From an uncultured Winogradskyella sp. (lineage in GTDB: Bacteria > Bacteroidota > Bacteroidia > Flavobacteriales > Flavobacteriaceae), in NCBI RefSeq assembly GCF_947501905.1, contig NZ_CANMXL010000003.1, positions 574,664-638,663 on the forward strand: DNA of 64,000 bases. The letters are read 5' to 3'. Below the pieces are notes generated by a model, which was not told where the DNA came from, made no database searches, and saw only the letters and a program-made list of their open reading frames with translations. A program made the translations under genes and the position numbers. Positions 50,071 to 58,946 of this stretch are shown piece by piece (the stretch's first letter is position 1; every line of letters starts with the position of its first letter).

Positions 50071-50571
50071 TTATTTGACAGAACGTCCAATAATCTGTTG
50101 GTAACGTTCTAGGTCTGTAAGTCTTCGATGTCCCTGTTTTATTTTTTTGAATTGAAGAGGCTTTAGTTTTGTAGGTGTTAGTTTTGTTGCCCGTAAAATT
50201 GACTGCTTGTCTACAGTAGGTTTTACCGGTATTTCTTTTTCAAACAGCAAACAGCGGTAAAATTTTCGGCAACGCGATTGGCGTTGTACTTCTGTTAAAA
50301 TTTCTATTCCAGAAGCAGTCTCAATAGAAATCAGATTCTTTTGAAGCAACAAACCCAACCCATTAGAGACAGACTTTGAGGATAAGCCCGTGGCATTCAT
50401 AAAAAAACGGTGACTGATATAATCACGCTCTTTACGCTTCCCTGTTTTTCTTTCTATCCATCCTGCGGTTTGGCGTATAATAATCAAAAGGAGTTTTAGC
50501 TCCTTTTCGCTTAAAGACTTAAGCAGACCGTACAAACGATTCGGAGTCATTGTTGTGGCGGTATAATCCAT
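50071..50571 (-). CDS. Replication-initiator-like protein with winged helix
   Basis: The protein (166 residues) begins MDYTATTMTPNRLYGLLKSLSEKELKLLLIIIRQTAGW and continues GKRKERDYISHRFFMNATGLSSKSVSNGLGLLLQKNLISIETASG, a winged-helix pattern found in phage or plasmid replication initiators (RepO/RepA-like). The C-terminal 50 residues are basic. It is divergent from the recombinase gene at 50679 and shares its control region (50617-50647). The gap 49791-50070 contains the XRE operator, a GAATGC-AAA-GCATTC hairpin (50003-50017) and no gene. Confidence 0.6.
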   Translation of the reverse strand: MDYTATTMTPNRLYGLLKSLSEKELKLLLIIIRQTAGWIERKTGKRKERDYISHRFFMNATGLSSKSVSNGLGLLLQKNLISIETASGIEILTEVQRQSRCRKFYRCLLFEKEIPVKPTVDKQSILRATKLTPTKLKPLQFKKIKQGHRRLTDLERYQQIIGRSVK

Positions 50572-50616
50572 AGATTTAGCATAACTATATAAGAGCTAAA
50601 AATATATGCTGGCTGG

Positions 50617-50647
50617 GTTGTCAATTAGACAACCTGGTACGGATATA
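50617..50647 (+). promoter_or_regulatory. Operator/promoter of the recombinase gene, TTGTCAAT type
   Basis: GTTGTC-AATTA-GACAAC (50617-50633) is followed by CTGGTACGGATATA, the same arrangement as at 49857-49887 on the opposite strand. It lies 32 bases before the recombinase start and between the divergent genes. Confidence 0.6.
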
Positions 50648-50678
50648 CGAGCTGTTTTATCTGCATTAGTATGGAAGT

Positions 50679-51620
50679 ATGCCAAATCAGAAACCATTGG
50701 AAACTCTATTTGATAACTACATATCAGATTGCATGTACACCAAACAACTACGACCAGATACGCTGAAAAGTTACCAAGCTGTTTTTAAATGTTTCATTAA
50801 AGTAATGCCTGAGCTTAAAAGTCCGAAAGATATACAACCCCACACGCTTTCCTTATTTTATAAACGCTTGGCAACCAGAGAACGTCTCGTTGGTAGAAAA
50901 ATGGTACGTGGCGCACTAAGACCTTCAACAATAAAAACATATTACAGTAAACTAATGGCATATTTCAGATGGCTGGAACATTTTGAGTATATGGATAAAG
51001 GCGTTACGGATAAAATTCCCAAACCACCAGAACCAGTATATGAAGATGAGCGGGCACTTTCGCATGAGGATATTTCTAAACTTATAGCTACTATAGGTTT
51101 GCACACTATGGATGATTATTTGATGTTTCAGCGTGATATGCTCATTATTAGCTTTTGTATTTACTCTGGACTTCGTCGAAGAGAATTGTTGGGATTACAA
51201 ATCCAAGATATTGATCTACGAAGTAAGACCATTCGAGTAAATGCCAAAACTTCAAAAAGTAAAAAAAATCGATTCATACCTTTGCATCCCGAATTGCTCC
51301 ATCAAGTAGAGTCGCACTTAAAAGAGCGACGTCTCAGAAGCTTAAAATGCCCGTATATTATCATTTCTACCACCAAGGATGCCCAATTGTCCATTTATGG
51401 TCTGAAACATTGGGTAGAGCGATATAGAAAGCTATCGGGAGTTCGTTTTCATATTCACCAAACACGACATACTTTTGCCTGTTCCTTAGCACAATCTGGA
51501 GCAGATATAGCTACTATTATGAAAGCACTAGGACATTCAACAACAAGGATGACGGAGCGCTATTTACGATCAATTACCCCTGAACAGGCTCGGGGTTATA
51601 TTGAAAAATTGTCGTATTGA
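50679..51620 (+). CDS. Tyrosine recombinase
   Basis: The protein (313 residues) has the complete catalytic set: IYSGLRRRELLGLQ (Arg I), HQTRHTFACSLAQSG (HxxR), KALGHSTTRMTERYLRS (His and Tyr). The N-terminal domain is NQKPLETLFDNYISDCMYTKQLRPDTLKSYQAVFKCF. The gene starts at the ATG at 50679 (an earlier ATG is out of frame). It is controlled by the TTGTCAAT-type site shared with the XRE operon. A decayed tRNA-Ile-like sequence follows 190 bases later, a likely relic attachment site. Confidence 0.87.
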   Translation: MPNQKPLETLFDNYISDCMYTKQLRPDTLKSYQAVFKCFIKVMPELKSPKDIQPHTLSLFYKRLATRERLVGRKMVRGALRPSTIKTYYSKLMAYFRWLEHFEYMDKGVTDKIPKPPEPVYEDERALSHEDISKLIATIGLHTMDDYLMFQRDMLIISFCIYSGLRRRELLGLQIQDIDLRSKTIRVNAKTSKSKKNRFIPLHPELLHQVESHLKERRLRSLKCPYIIISTTKDAQLSIYGLKHWVERYRKLSGVRFHIHQTRHTFACSLAQSGADIATIMKALGHSTTRMTERYLRSITPEQARGYIEKLSY

Positions 51621-51723
51621 TTTTTTTTAAAAGCTCGTGTAATATTTGAGGTGTCGTATTCATTAGACGTTAACTTAACCGATAATGCATCGACTACTTA
51701 AGCTGTAATGCTGTATTTTTTTG

Positions 51724-51745
51724 ACATCACCCTCCGTGGTGATGT
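51724..51745. repeat. Hairpin ACATCACC/GGTGATGT
   Basis: A perfect 8-bp stem (51724-51731, 51738-51745) with a 6-base loop lies between the two recombinase genes. The 393-base gap 51621-52013 has no gene; it holds this hairpin, the tRNA-like piece and two longer inverted repeats. Confidence 0.5.
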
Positions 51746-51813
51746 GACCCACCTTTAAAGCTATGTTTTTGGAGGCAGGTAGGCTAAAACCCTTATAAAA
51801 TACCATTATTTCA

Positions 51814-51880
51814 GCGCGTGTAGCTCAGGTGGTTAGAGCGCGTCACTGATAATTTCGTGGTAGTACCCACGAGCGCATCT
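51814..51880 (+). pseudogene. Decayed tRNA-Ile (GAU)-like sequence, possible attachment-site relic
   Basis: GCGCGTGTAGCTCAGGTGG at 51814 followed by TTAGAGCGC gives an acceptor start and an intact D arm (GCTC ... GAGC), and the anticodon loop CTGATAA with GAT follows. After that the anticodon stem cannot close and the sequence departs: only a short T-arm-like stem CGTGG/CCACG follows. The break in the anticodon loop is where tyrosine recombinases often cross over. It lies between two recombinase genes. Confidence 0.5.
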
Positions 51881-51905
51881 ATTGTTCTTAAACCCCCTAT
51901 TATAT

Positions 51906-51941
51906 AAGTGTTTTAAAGCTAAATGAGCTTTAAAAACGCTT
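51906..51941. repeat. Long imperfect inverted repeat upstream of the second recombinase
   Basis: AAGTGTTTTAAAGCT (51906-51920) and AGCTTTAAAAACGCTT (51926-51941) pair almost fully around AAATG. A second pair, TCCTCTAGTA (51979-51988) and TACTAGAGGA (52030-52039), brackets the start at 52014. Either may be a recombinase-binding or control site. Confidence 0.5.
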
Positions 51942-52013
51942 AGAATGATCACATCATTTTCTATACATGCCCTTAACATCCTCTAGTAGTCCGATGCATC
52001 GTCAATATTACTT

Positions 52014-52913
52014 ATGCACATCGAACAGTTACTAGAGGATTTTTGTAGTTATGCAAAATTTATCAGAGGGGTCTCAGATAATTCTATCAAACGTTATAAA
52101 CATAATATTAGTCATTTCATTTCACGCTCAAAGATTACTACTATGAGTGAAATTAATGACCAAAATGTTTTAGCCTTTTTCTTTGAAGGACGTATTCATA
52201 GGAAGTGGAAAGCCACTACTTACAGAACAAATTATATGTCTTTGGTTGTTTTCTTTGATTGGGCAGTTACTAATAAGTACATGGAGAAAAACTATGTGAA
52301 AGGGTTGGAGCTCCCAAAGATTCCGAAGTCCTTACCTAAAAACCTATCCAAACAACAAGCTGCATTTATTCTAGAGGCTACACTTAATTATCCATATACT
52401 AAACCATTTTTACGCTATCGAAACCACGCTATTTTTGCCACGTTTATTTTTGCTGGCATTCGTAAGGATGAACTCCTAAGACTCACCCTTACAGATGTTG
52501 ATGTTGAAAATCGAACACTATTTATAAATGGAAAAGGAGAAAAGCAACGCATTGTTCCAATGAGTTTCAAACTTGCGAACATTTTAGAACGTTATTTAAA
52601 AGAGCGTCAAAACATGAAGAAAACATGTACGTCTTTTTTTACCTCCTATCATCTAAATCAAGGTTATACAGATGCTGGATTACGACGATTGGTTAAATGT
52701 ATCCGTGAGACCTGTGGTATTTATTTTAGACCTCACATTTTACGGCACACTTTTGCAACACTAATGCTGGAAGGTGGTTGCGATATTTACAGTCTTTCCA
52801 AAATGATGGGACACAGTGATATCAAAACAACAACTTTATATCTATCAGCTTCAGCAGAACACCTAAGAGGTCAATTATTTAAACATCCTCTAGAGACTAC
52901 TACTATTAAATAG
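52014..52913 (+). CDS. Tyrosine recombinase, XerD-like
   Basis: The protein (299 residues) has a full catalytic set: FIFAGIRKDELLRLTL (Arg I), GKGEKQRIVPMS (beta-hairpin Lys), RPHILRHTFATLMLEGG (HxxR), MMGHSDIKTTTLYLS (His, Tyr). The N-terminal domain is IEQLLEDFCSYAKFIRGVSDNSIKRYKHNISHFI. It follows the decayed tRNA and inverted repeats. It overlaps the convergent peptidase gene by 24 bases at the 3' end. Confidence 0.87.
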   Translation: MHIEQLLEDFCSYAKFIRGVSDNSIKRYKHNISHFISRSKITTMSEINDQNVLAFFFEGRIHRKWKATTYRTNYMSLVVFFDWAVTNKYMEKNYVKGLELPKIPKSLPKNLSKQQAAFILEATLNYPYTKPFLRYRNHAIFATFIFAGIRKDELLRLTLTDVDVENRTLFINGKGEKQRIVPMSFKLANILERYLKERQNMKKTCTSFFTSYHLNQGYTDAGLRRLVKCIRETCGIYFRPHILRHTFATLMLEGGCDIYSLSKMMGHSDIKTTTLYLSASAEHLRGQLFKHPLETTTIK

Positions 52914-53726
52914 TTTTAACCTTTTCTCTATAATGTTATTTCGCATTTTAATAGCTTGTTTTTGCGTAAACATACATCTACAAGTTGAGTAGTCCATAAA
53001 ATTATTCCAATTTGCTTTTGTTCCCTTTTTAACCGCTCTGTTTTTTGGTGGACATGATTTTCTCGATAAATCCGAGCATCTTTTTTGAGGAGGCGTGTCA
53101 TCAATTCCATCATCCTTTTTAGCAAAGAAATTCTTGAATCTACTACAGCTTCCTACTTTTGCCCAAATATGGTATAAACCCAGCCAATGTCCAGCTTCAT
53201 GCGTAAGGACATGGGTGTTTTCACCTATTTGGCTAAAATTTAGATTAATCCAATCTCCGTTAAGATTAGTCACATTCCCCTTGTTTCCTATATAAACATT
53301 TAAGTACTTGTCTTTTTGTACTAAGGGGCTCACATTAGTCATAAACTTTGTCCCTGTAGGATGAAACTTTCTTATAATTCCTTTACTTCCACCTTCTTGT
53401 AAAATGGTATCAGCAATATGAAAATTGATATTAGGATTTCCAATAATATTTTTGAATTCTTCTTCGACAAAGGAAAGGTCGTTTTTCATTCTAAAATCCA
53501 AGTTTAAATCCTTCAGTTCACGTAATATAGCTTCATCATGGATGTTTTCATTTTGATGTGGCTTACCGTCAGATACAGTATATGTTTTATTAGAATAAAT
53601 AATGTGAAAAACTACTGGAATATTAATTGTTCTACCATCATCAAGAGAGTTTTTAGTTTGCGATAGAGCTAAATTTGAAATAAACAATAGGAGAATACTT
53701 AAAATAATTGGTTGATAATATTTCAT
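52890..53726 (-). CDS. Secreted M43-type (pappalysin/cytophagalysin) zinc metalloprotease
   Basis: The protein (278 residues) begins with a signal peptide ending ALSQ and has the extended zinc motif THEAGHWLGLYHIW (H176, E177, H180, H186) and a Met-turn NFMDYSTCRC. These are the marks of metzincin family M43. It is expected to act in the periplasm or outside. It overlaps the convergent recombinase gene by 24 bases. A lipoprotein gene lies 9 bases upstream in the same direction, suggesting a two-gene cargo unit. Confidence 0.8.
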   Translation of the reverse strand: MKYYQPIILSILLLFISNLALSQTKNSLDDGRTINIPVVFHIIYSNKTYTVSDGKPHQNENIHDEAILRELKDLNLDFRMKNDLSFVEEEFKNIIGNPNINFHIADTILQEGGSKGIIRKFHPTGTKFMTNVSPLVQKDKYLNVYIGNKGNVTNLNGDWINLNFSQIGENTHVLTHEAGHWLGLYHIWAKVGSCSRFKNFFAKKDDGIDDTPPQKRCSDLSRKSCPPKNRAVKKGTKANWNNFMDYSTCRCMFTQKQAIKMRNNIIEKRLKLFNSSSL

Positions 53727-53735
53727 ATTACTTTT

Positions 53736-55280
53736 TTACTGGATCAATACTTTTTTCTTTAGTTCAACGCCCTCAATTATACATTTTAAAGTTGCAATTG
53801 GTGCATTAGGATTTTGAGCTAGTATTTCGAATTCGCAACCTTTTTCATTAGACTGTGTAGAGAGTATTGTGAAATTTGACTCTTCAATCGTCCAATTTAA
53901 GTCGCATAAAGATGCTGGTATGCCGACGGTAAATACTTTTTTACCATCAACCTCACTTAATGGTTTAGTTATGACAGTATTCTTTGTAAGTTTTTTTATT
54001 TCATTTTTAATCTCGACAATTTTAATAGGCCTTGGATTATTAATAATCTCAGAATTCAACAGGTATGAATCATAATCTGTAAAAGTCGTTGATCGTGTAA
54101 AACTTGCACCTGCCGAAGTTTTAAAACTTAATGAAGCAATACCAATACCTCCGCCTGCATTACCTGTAAACTTTCCTTCTCCGTTAAATTTAGATTCTCC
54201 TTTTTTTGAAGTCCATAAAACATCCATAATAGGTGGAACCATAAGAACATCATCATCATTAGTGTTTCCGACTGAAGACAATATAGACACTAGGACGTCT
54301 AATCTTTCACTATCACTCATATAGTTACCTTTATTAAACTGCCTCGGTCTAATGGCAGAAATGATTGGAGAAAAGACGAATGCTCTTGCTAATAAAGTTG
54401 AATTAGACCTATCAAGTGATGACTGGGCAGAGGATTGAATATCTACAATAGGTGCTTTTGCATCTACTGAGAATGCAGCACTTAAATATCCAGAACAATC
54501 TAATGAGTAAGCAAAATTAGAACGCTGACCGTCAATATACTTTTGAACATCAAAAGAAGAGTAGGTTTGCGAGCTTGTCACGGTAACTGGATACTTTTCA
54601 GAACCGTCTGATGGCTTTATGTAAAAAGTATTTAACAAAACGGCAATGCTTGCATCATTTAATTTATAAGCTACATCAGGAAGATTATTAAAGTTAGATT
54701 TTAATGAACTTGGTATCCAGTTTTTACGCTTCTTAAATCTTTTTTTAATTTTTTTAGGAAGTACACATTCAAAATTTTCTGGGCTGAAAAAAGTAACAAT
54801 TTCCTGTTTAATATTTATAGTGTCGTACTGTACTAATTCTTTATCATTGAACGTTGCTTTAAAATCAACACTGGTATATGCCGCAAAATCTGCTGTTTTG
54901 TAGGAACCAGATTTTGCTTGAACGGCATATTTTTGAAAATCATCAAATGATAAATCCTTATTTGCAGCTATCGATACTGTATTACCAATAGCTAACGAAT
55001 CTCGAGTTGTCCATTCCCATTGAACAAGACCTTCTTTATTAGATTTGCGAGCTTCCCATATTTTAAAGGCTCTTTTTTCAGGTAAACTTTTGAAAAAATA
55101 ATATGGCGTGACATTATTAGCCTCTTTAGCTATCTCATCAACTAATTTTAGGCCCGAAGAGTTATCTAAATCTTTCACGCCTTCAAAGGCATCATCTAAG
55201 CTTACTGGGGTTACATCTTTTGTATCGTCATCGCAAGAGACTAAGAGCAATCCTATAATTAACAAGTAATGTATTTTCAT
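53736..55280 (-). CDS. Lipoprotein, unknown, possibly MACPF-like C-terminal half
   Basis: The protein (514 residues) starts with a lipoprotein signal (LLIIGLLLVSCDDD). The region from about 240 to 400 (SSFDVQKYIDGQRSNFAYSLDCSGYLSAAF, GGGIGIASLSFKTSAGASFTRSTTFTDYDSYLL) has long beta/GG-rich stretches that could be a pore-forming or perforin-like fold, but I cannot confirm this. It is translationally close to the M43 protease gene. Function is unknown. Confidence 0.55.
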   Translation of the reverse strand: MKIHYLLIIGLLLVSCDDDTKDVTPVSLDDAFEGVKDLDNSSGLKLVDEIAKEANNVTPYYFFKSLPEKRAFKIWEARKSNKEGLVQWEWTTRDSLAIGNTVSIAANKDLSFDDFQKYAVQAKSGSYKTADFAAYTSVDFKATFNDKELVQYDTINIKQEIVTFFSPENFECVLPKKIKKRFKKRKNWIPSSLKSNFNNLPDVAYKLNDASIAVLLNTFYIKPSDGSEKYPVTVTSSQTYSSFDVQKYIDGQRSNFAYSLDCSGYLSAAFSVDAKAPIVDIQSSAQSSLDRSNSTLLARAFVFSPIISAIRPRQFNKGNYMSDSERLDVLVSILSSVGNTNDDDVLMVPPIMDVLWTSKKGESKFNGEGKFTGNAGGGIGIASLSFKTSAGASFTRSTTFTDYDSYLLNSEIINNPRPIKIVEIKNEIKKLTKNTVITKPLSEVDGKKVFTVGIPASLCDLNWTIEESNFTILSTQSNEKGCEFEILAQNPNAPIATLKCIIEGVELKKKVLIQ

Positions 55281-55435
55281 AAATTATTGGTTTTTGGTTA
55301 GTTTTTTAATCGTAATATACTTAAAACGAGGCAATTTAATCAAAAAATATAATTGAAAAAGTACCCGATAGTAGGTATAAATGACAACACAGCCCTAGTA
55401 TTTCACTTCTCTATTAGTAGTTATACTTTTCTAGT

Positions 55436-56617
55436 ATGTATACCCCAAAAGACATCACCTATATTGGAAGAACCAACTTTAGGGATTGGAAACATCGGTT
55501 CGGTATTTTGAATGCTGACCGTTTTTTTCATTTATATGTGCTTGGAAAAACAGGATCAGGAAAAAGTAATTTGATATTATCCATGTGTTTACAGGATATT
55601 AAAAAAGGTATGGGTGTTTATGTTTGTGATGTCCACCAAGATTTAGTGCATACTTTAGTAGAGAACATTCCCGAACACCGTAAAAAAGATGTCCTTTATA
55701 TTGACCTTCCCAATCCAAAACTAGCTATTGGTTACAATCCGCTTAAGAAAGTATCCTATGAAAAACGCTCTTTAGTTGCCAGTGGTATTTTGGAGAGTTT
55801 CCAAAAATTATGGAGTGGTAGTTGGGGTGACCGATTGGAGAATACACTAAGAATGGTACTTCTGTGCCTCCTGGATCAACCTAAAGCCAATCTTCGAGAT
55901 ATTGTTCGGATTCTACAAGAAGATGATTTCCGTAAAGCTTGTATTAAACATACCGTTAATAAAGACGTTAGAAACTTCCTTGAAAAACAATTACCAAAAC
56001 TTGGAACACAAAGCTTACTTCCAGTACTCAGTAAGGTAGAAGCGTTTTTGGCACACCCTGTAGTGAAACGATTCTTGATAGACAATCCCGATTCTCTTTC
56101 GCTTTATAGAGCAATGAATGAACGCCAGTTAGTCTTGGTCAATCTCAATAAAGGGTTGCTCGGAAATGATGTCGTTCATATCCTTGGTTCCCTACTCATT
56201 TTTGGAATCAAACATGCGGGTATGGCTAGAGTTGTTTTACCTGAATCGACTCGCCTCCACAATCCTTTTCATGTGTATTTAGATGAGTTTCAATACTACA
56301 CCGTGGATATTTCGGATATGTTTTCGGAGCTAAGAAAGTTCCATATTTCTCTCAATATTGCACACCATTATTTAGCAGAAATCCCTGAAAAAACACGGCT
56401 TGGAATTCTCGGGAACGTAGGGACAATTATCTGTTTTCGTATTGGGGCGTTGGATGCTGAGCATATGATAAAACAGCAATTCAAAGAATACAGTCCACTT
56501 ACCATCGGAGATTACGTGTATTTACCCAACAAGGAAATCATTATCTCCCTTATGATTGATGGGAAGCCTAGCAAACCCTTTACTGCTAAAACGCTTTATT
56601 ATAAGGCGATTTTATGA
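55436..56617 (+). CDS. HerA/TraD-like ATPase
   Basis: The protein (393 residues) has Walker A LYVLGKTGSGKSNLILS (37-44 for the P-loop), a VCDVHQDLV block and the Walker B HVYLDEFQYYTVDISDMFSELRKFHISLNIAHHYLAEIPEKTR, the arrangement of type IV secretion-associated DNA-binding ATPases (TraD/VirD4/HerA group). It lacks membrane segments. It may pump or dock DNA during transfer or replication of the element. It lies upstream of RadC-like and Dam genes on the same strand. Confidence 0.78.
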   Translation: MYTPKDITYIGRTNFRDWKHRFGILNADRFFHLYVLGKTGSGKSNLILSMCLQDIKKGMGVYVCDVHQDLVHTLVENIPEHRKKDVLYIDLPNPKLAIGYNPLKKVSYEKRSLVASGILESFQKLWSGSWGDRLENTLRMVLLCLLDQPKANLRDIVRILQEDDFRKACIKHTVNKDVRNFLEKQLPKLGTQSLLPVLSKVEAFLAHPVVKRFLIDNPDSLSLYRAMNERQLVLVNLNKGLLGNDVVHILGSLLIFGIKHAGMARVVLPESTRLHNPFHVYLDEFQYYTVDISDMFSELRKFHISLNIAHHYLAEIPEKTRLGILGNVGTIICFRIGALDAEHMIKQQFKEYSPLTIGDYVYLPNKEIIISLMIDGKPSKPFTAKTLYYKAIL

Positions 56618-56698
56618 CAACAAAGTACGGATATTCTCTAAAGTCCTTTTCTGTAATACTTCTTTTGAAGCCCATCGTGGGCATTAAAAATTAATACT

Positions 56699-57166
56699 AT
56701 GAACTTAGAATTACCTTCCATAAACTTGTTAGGCAGTTCTGAGATTGAACTGCACTACAAACGGCCACTTTTTAATACGATGGTCTCCATTACCTGCGCA
56801 GAAGATGCAGATAAAGCTTTGCGCTCCTGCATTAATCTAAAACAATTGGATTTGAAAGAATGCTTTTGGCTAATAACGCTCACGACGGCTCATCGATTGA
56901 TTGGAATTAGTGAATCGACCGTTGGTAATACGGGTGGTGTTATTGTTAGCACCAAAGAAATATTACAAATTGCCTTAAAAGCGAATGCCTCACGAATTAT
57001 CGTGGCGCACTCACATCCATCAGGAAACCTTAAGATTTCCGATAGTGATAAGACTTACACAGATAAGCTGAAAAAAGCCTGTAAACTTTTAGACATTGAA
57101 TTACTAGACCATCTAATCCTCACCTCTGAATCTTTTTTATCCCTTGCTTACGAGAAGGTACTTTAA
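56699..57166 (+). CDS. RadC-family JAB domain protein
   Basis: The 155-residue protein contains the JAB/MPN metal site HSHPSGNLKISDSD (104-117) and the strands GVIVSTKEILQIALKANASRIIVA and ELLDHLILTSESFLSLAYE that define RadC. RadC is widespread on mobile elements; its role is not settled. This copy lacks the N-terminal HhH domain of chromosomal RadC, as do many element-borne ones. It lies in a co-directional run of six or seven genes. Confidence 0.88.
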   Translation: MNLELPSINLLGSSEIELHYKRPLFNTMVSITCAEDADKALRSCINLKQLDLKECFWLITLTTAHRLIGISESTVGNTGGVIVSTKEILQIALKANASRIIVAHSHPSGNLKISDSDKTYTDKLKKACKLLDIELLDHLILTSESFLSLAYEKVL

Positions 57167-57197
57167 ATATTGAAGACTTAATTTTTTTTAAATCCTT

Positions 57198-58001
57198 ATG
57201 AAGACTTGTATAACCTATTATGGTGGAAAATTGAACATGGTAAAGCATATACTTCCGCTTATTCCAAAGCATAAAGTATATGTAGAACCCTACTTCGGTG
57301 GAGGCGCCATTCTATTTGCTAAAGATAAATCTGATGCTGAAATCATTAATGATTTAAATGCTATGGTGGTTAACTTCTACGAAGTGGTTAAGTCAAAAGA
57401 CTTTAAAAACCTTAAAGAAAAAATTGAAGGTACACCGTTTTCAAGAGCGACTTACAATGTAGCACTTGCCATTTATAGGATGCCACATTTATTTTCAAAG
57501 CTACAATGTGCCTGGGCATTTTATGTGGGAACCAATATGGGCTTTTCATGTCAGATTGGGTCTTGGGGCTATGATAAATATTCAAAACGAGTTAAAGCGT
57601 TTCGGAATAAGAAACTCTTATTCAATGATAATATCGCTAAACGCTTGGAAGATGTTCAAATTGAACATTTAGATGCGCTTAAAGTCATCCAAAACCGTGA
57701 TGGTGAGGATGTGTTTTTCTATCTCGATCCGCCGTATCCTAACAGCAATCAAGGTCACTATTCAGGATTCAGCCAACAAGATTTTGAAGACTTATTAGTA
57801 GTTCTATCAAAATTAAAAGCCAAGTTCCTTTTGTCTTCTTATCCAAATGAAGCATTAGAAAAGTACACTAAGCAATTCGGGTGGTTTACCAAAACTTTTG
57901 ACAAACCACTCTCTGCACGAAAAGCACAGGAAAATAAACCTAGAGGTCGTAAAACTGAGGTTCTCACTGCAAACTTCTCGCTAAGCGAGATTAGAAAATA
58001 A
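57198..58001 (+). CDS. DNA adenine methylase (Dam family, D12 class)
   Basis: The protein (267 residues) has the SAM motif VEPYFGGGAILF (29-40) and the catalytic DPPY (177-180, FFYLDPPYPNSN), with the start MKTCITYYGGKLNMVKHILPLIPKH typical of D12-class N6-adenine methylases. No restriction gene is next to it, so it may be a solitary methylase that protects the element from restriction. The start is the ATG at 57198. Confidence 0.88.
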   Translation: MKTCITYYGGKLNMVKHILPLIPKHKVYVEPYFGGGAILFAKDKSDAEIINDLNAMVVNFYEVVKSKDFKNLKEKIEGTPFSRATYNVALAIYRMPHLFSKLQCAWAFYVGTNMGFSCQIGSWGYDKYSKRVKAFRNKKLLFNDNIAKRLEDVQIEHLDALKVIQNRDGEDVFFYLDPPYPNSNQGHYSGFSQQDFEDLLVVLSKLKAKFLLSSYPNEALEKYTKQFGWFTKTFDKPLSARKAQENKPRGRKTEVLTANFSLSEIRK

Positions 58002-58069
58002 AAATGAATTTTAATCCGTGGCAGTTTATACTGAACATATTCGAAGTGCCACAACAAAAACAATTAAAC

Positions 58070-58291
58070 ATGAAACGAGTAATCGATAAGACCGTCAACC
58101 TTGATTTGGTTGGCGTCAACGGAAATGCCTTTATGATTATGGGCGTATTTCAAAGACAAGCAAAAAAGGAAGGCTGGAGTACTTCTGAAATCGAAATGGT
58201 GCTAGCGGAAGCTAAAAGTGGCGATTACAACCACCTCTTGGCGACTATTGAAAACCATTGTGAACCTAAAGACGAAAGCCATGAAAATTAA
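58070..58291 (+). CDS. Small hypothetical protein of the element
   Basis: The protein (73 residues; MKRVIDKTVNLDLVGVNGNAFMIMGVFQRQAKKEGWSTSEIEMVLAEAKSGDYNHLLATIENHC) starts at the ATG at 58070; an earlier ATG at 58004 gives a poorly structured extension. The pattern of a beta strand followed by helices (GNAFMIMGVFQRQAKKEGWS) is common in small element proteins. It overlaps the next gene by 11 bases. Confidence 0.6.
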   Translation: MKRVIDKTVNLDLVGVNGNAFMIMGVFQRQAKKEGWSTSEIEMVLAEAKSGDYNHLLATIENHCEPKDESHEN

Positions 58292-58880
58292 AGAACGTAA
58301 ACGAATCCTTTACTTTTTAGAAGCTCTTATGGTAAATATGGAAAGTCACGAAGACCACAACATTAGTTCTGAATTATTGAATTTATTCTCAAGAACAGAA
58401 CTTATAGAAATGGTACTGTGGCTACATACAAATTACGACAAGAGTATGCTTACTGAAAAAACAGATACCGAGTTATTGCAGCTGTTAAATGATGATGCTA
58501 ATGTACTTGCCTTTGTCATAGAACAATGGAAAAGTAACATTAGCCTTGTCCCGAAATTAACCCAAGCTGAAGTTGATGATTTCTTTGAGCGGATGCCCAT
58601 TACAACTCATTACTTGAGAGATAAACCTGTAGAAGAGTGGGATGATTATGACGTCAGCAATTATTACTCCATTTTATACAAACACGGAAAGACCCGACGT
58701 GTATTTGCCATCTATACTTCTGATATTAAAGAAGAAGACAAATATGTGGTTAGTACACAACCGTCCTTCTTTTTTGATACAAAAGAAGAAGCGGAAGAAG
58801 AGTTAGAACGTTGTATTGCGCAAGAAAAATTTGAAAAAGGTGATTTGAAAATATTATCACTCTGGAAAATCGAACCCTAA
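58281..58880 (+). CDS. Hypothetical protein, element cargo
   Basis: The 199-residue protein is acidic and mixed helical (MKIKERKRILYFLEALMVNMESHEDHN ... KFEKGDLKILSLWKIEP). The start at 58281 is chosen because it overlaps the end of the preceding gene by 11 bases and avoids a long out-of-phase N-terminus. No family is recognised. Confidence 0.6.
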   Translation: MKIKERKRILYFLEALMVNMESHEDHNISSELLNLFSRTELIEMVLWLHTNYDKSMLTEKTDTELLQLLNDDANVLAFVIEQWKSNISLVPKLTQAEVDDFFERMPITTHYLRDKPVEEWDDYDVSNYYSILYKHGKTRRVFAIYTSDIKEEDKYVVSTQPSFFFDTKEEAEEELERCIAQEKFEKGDLKILSLWKIEP

Positions 58881-58914
58881 GAGGTGTTAAACAAGAAAAA
58901 TTAAATACAAATCT

Positions 58915-58929
58915 GTGGCGATTCGCCAC
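58915..58929. repeat. Hairpin GTGGCG/CGCCAC
   Basis: A perfect 6-bp stem with the loop ATT just before the next gene. It resembles the CGCCACT hairpin at 36964-36982. Confidence 0.45.
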
Positions 58930-58946
58930 CACTAAAATTAAATATT

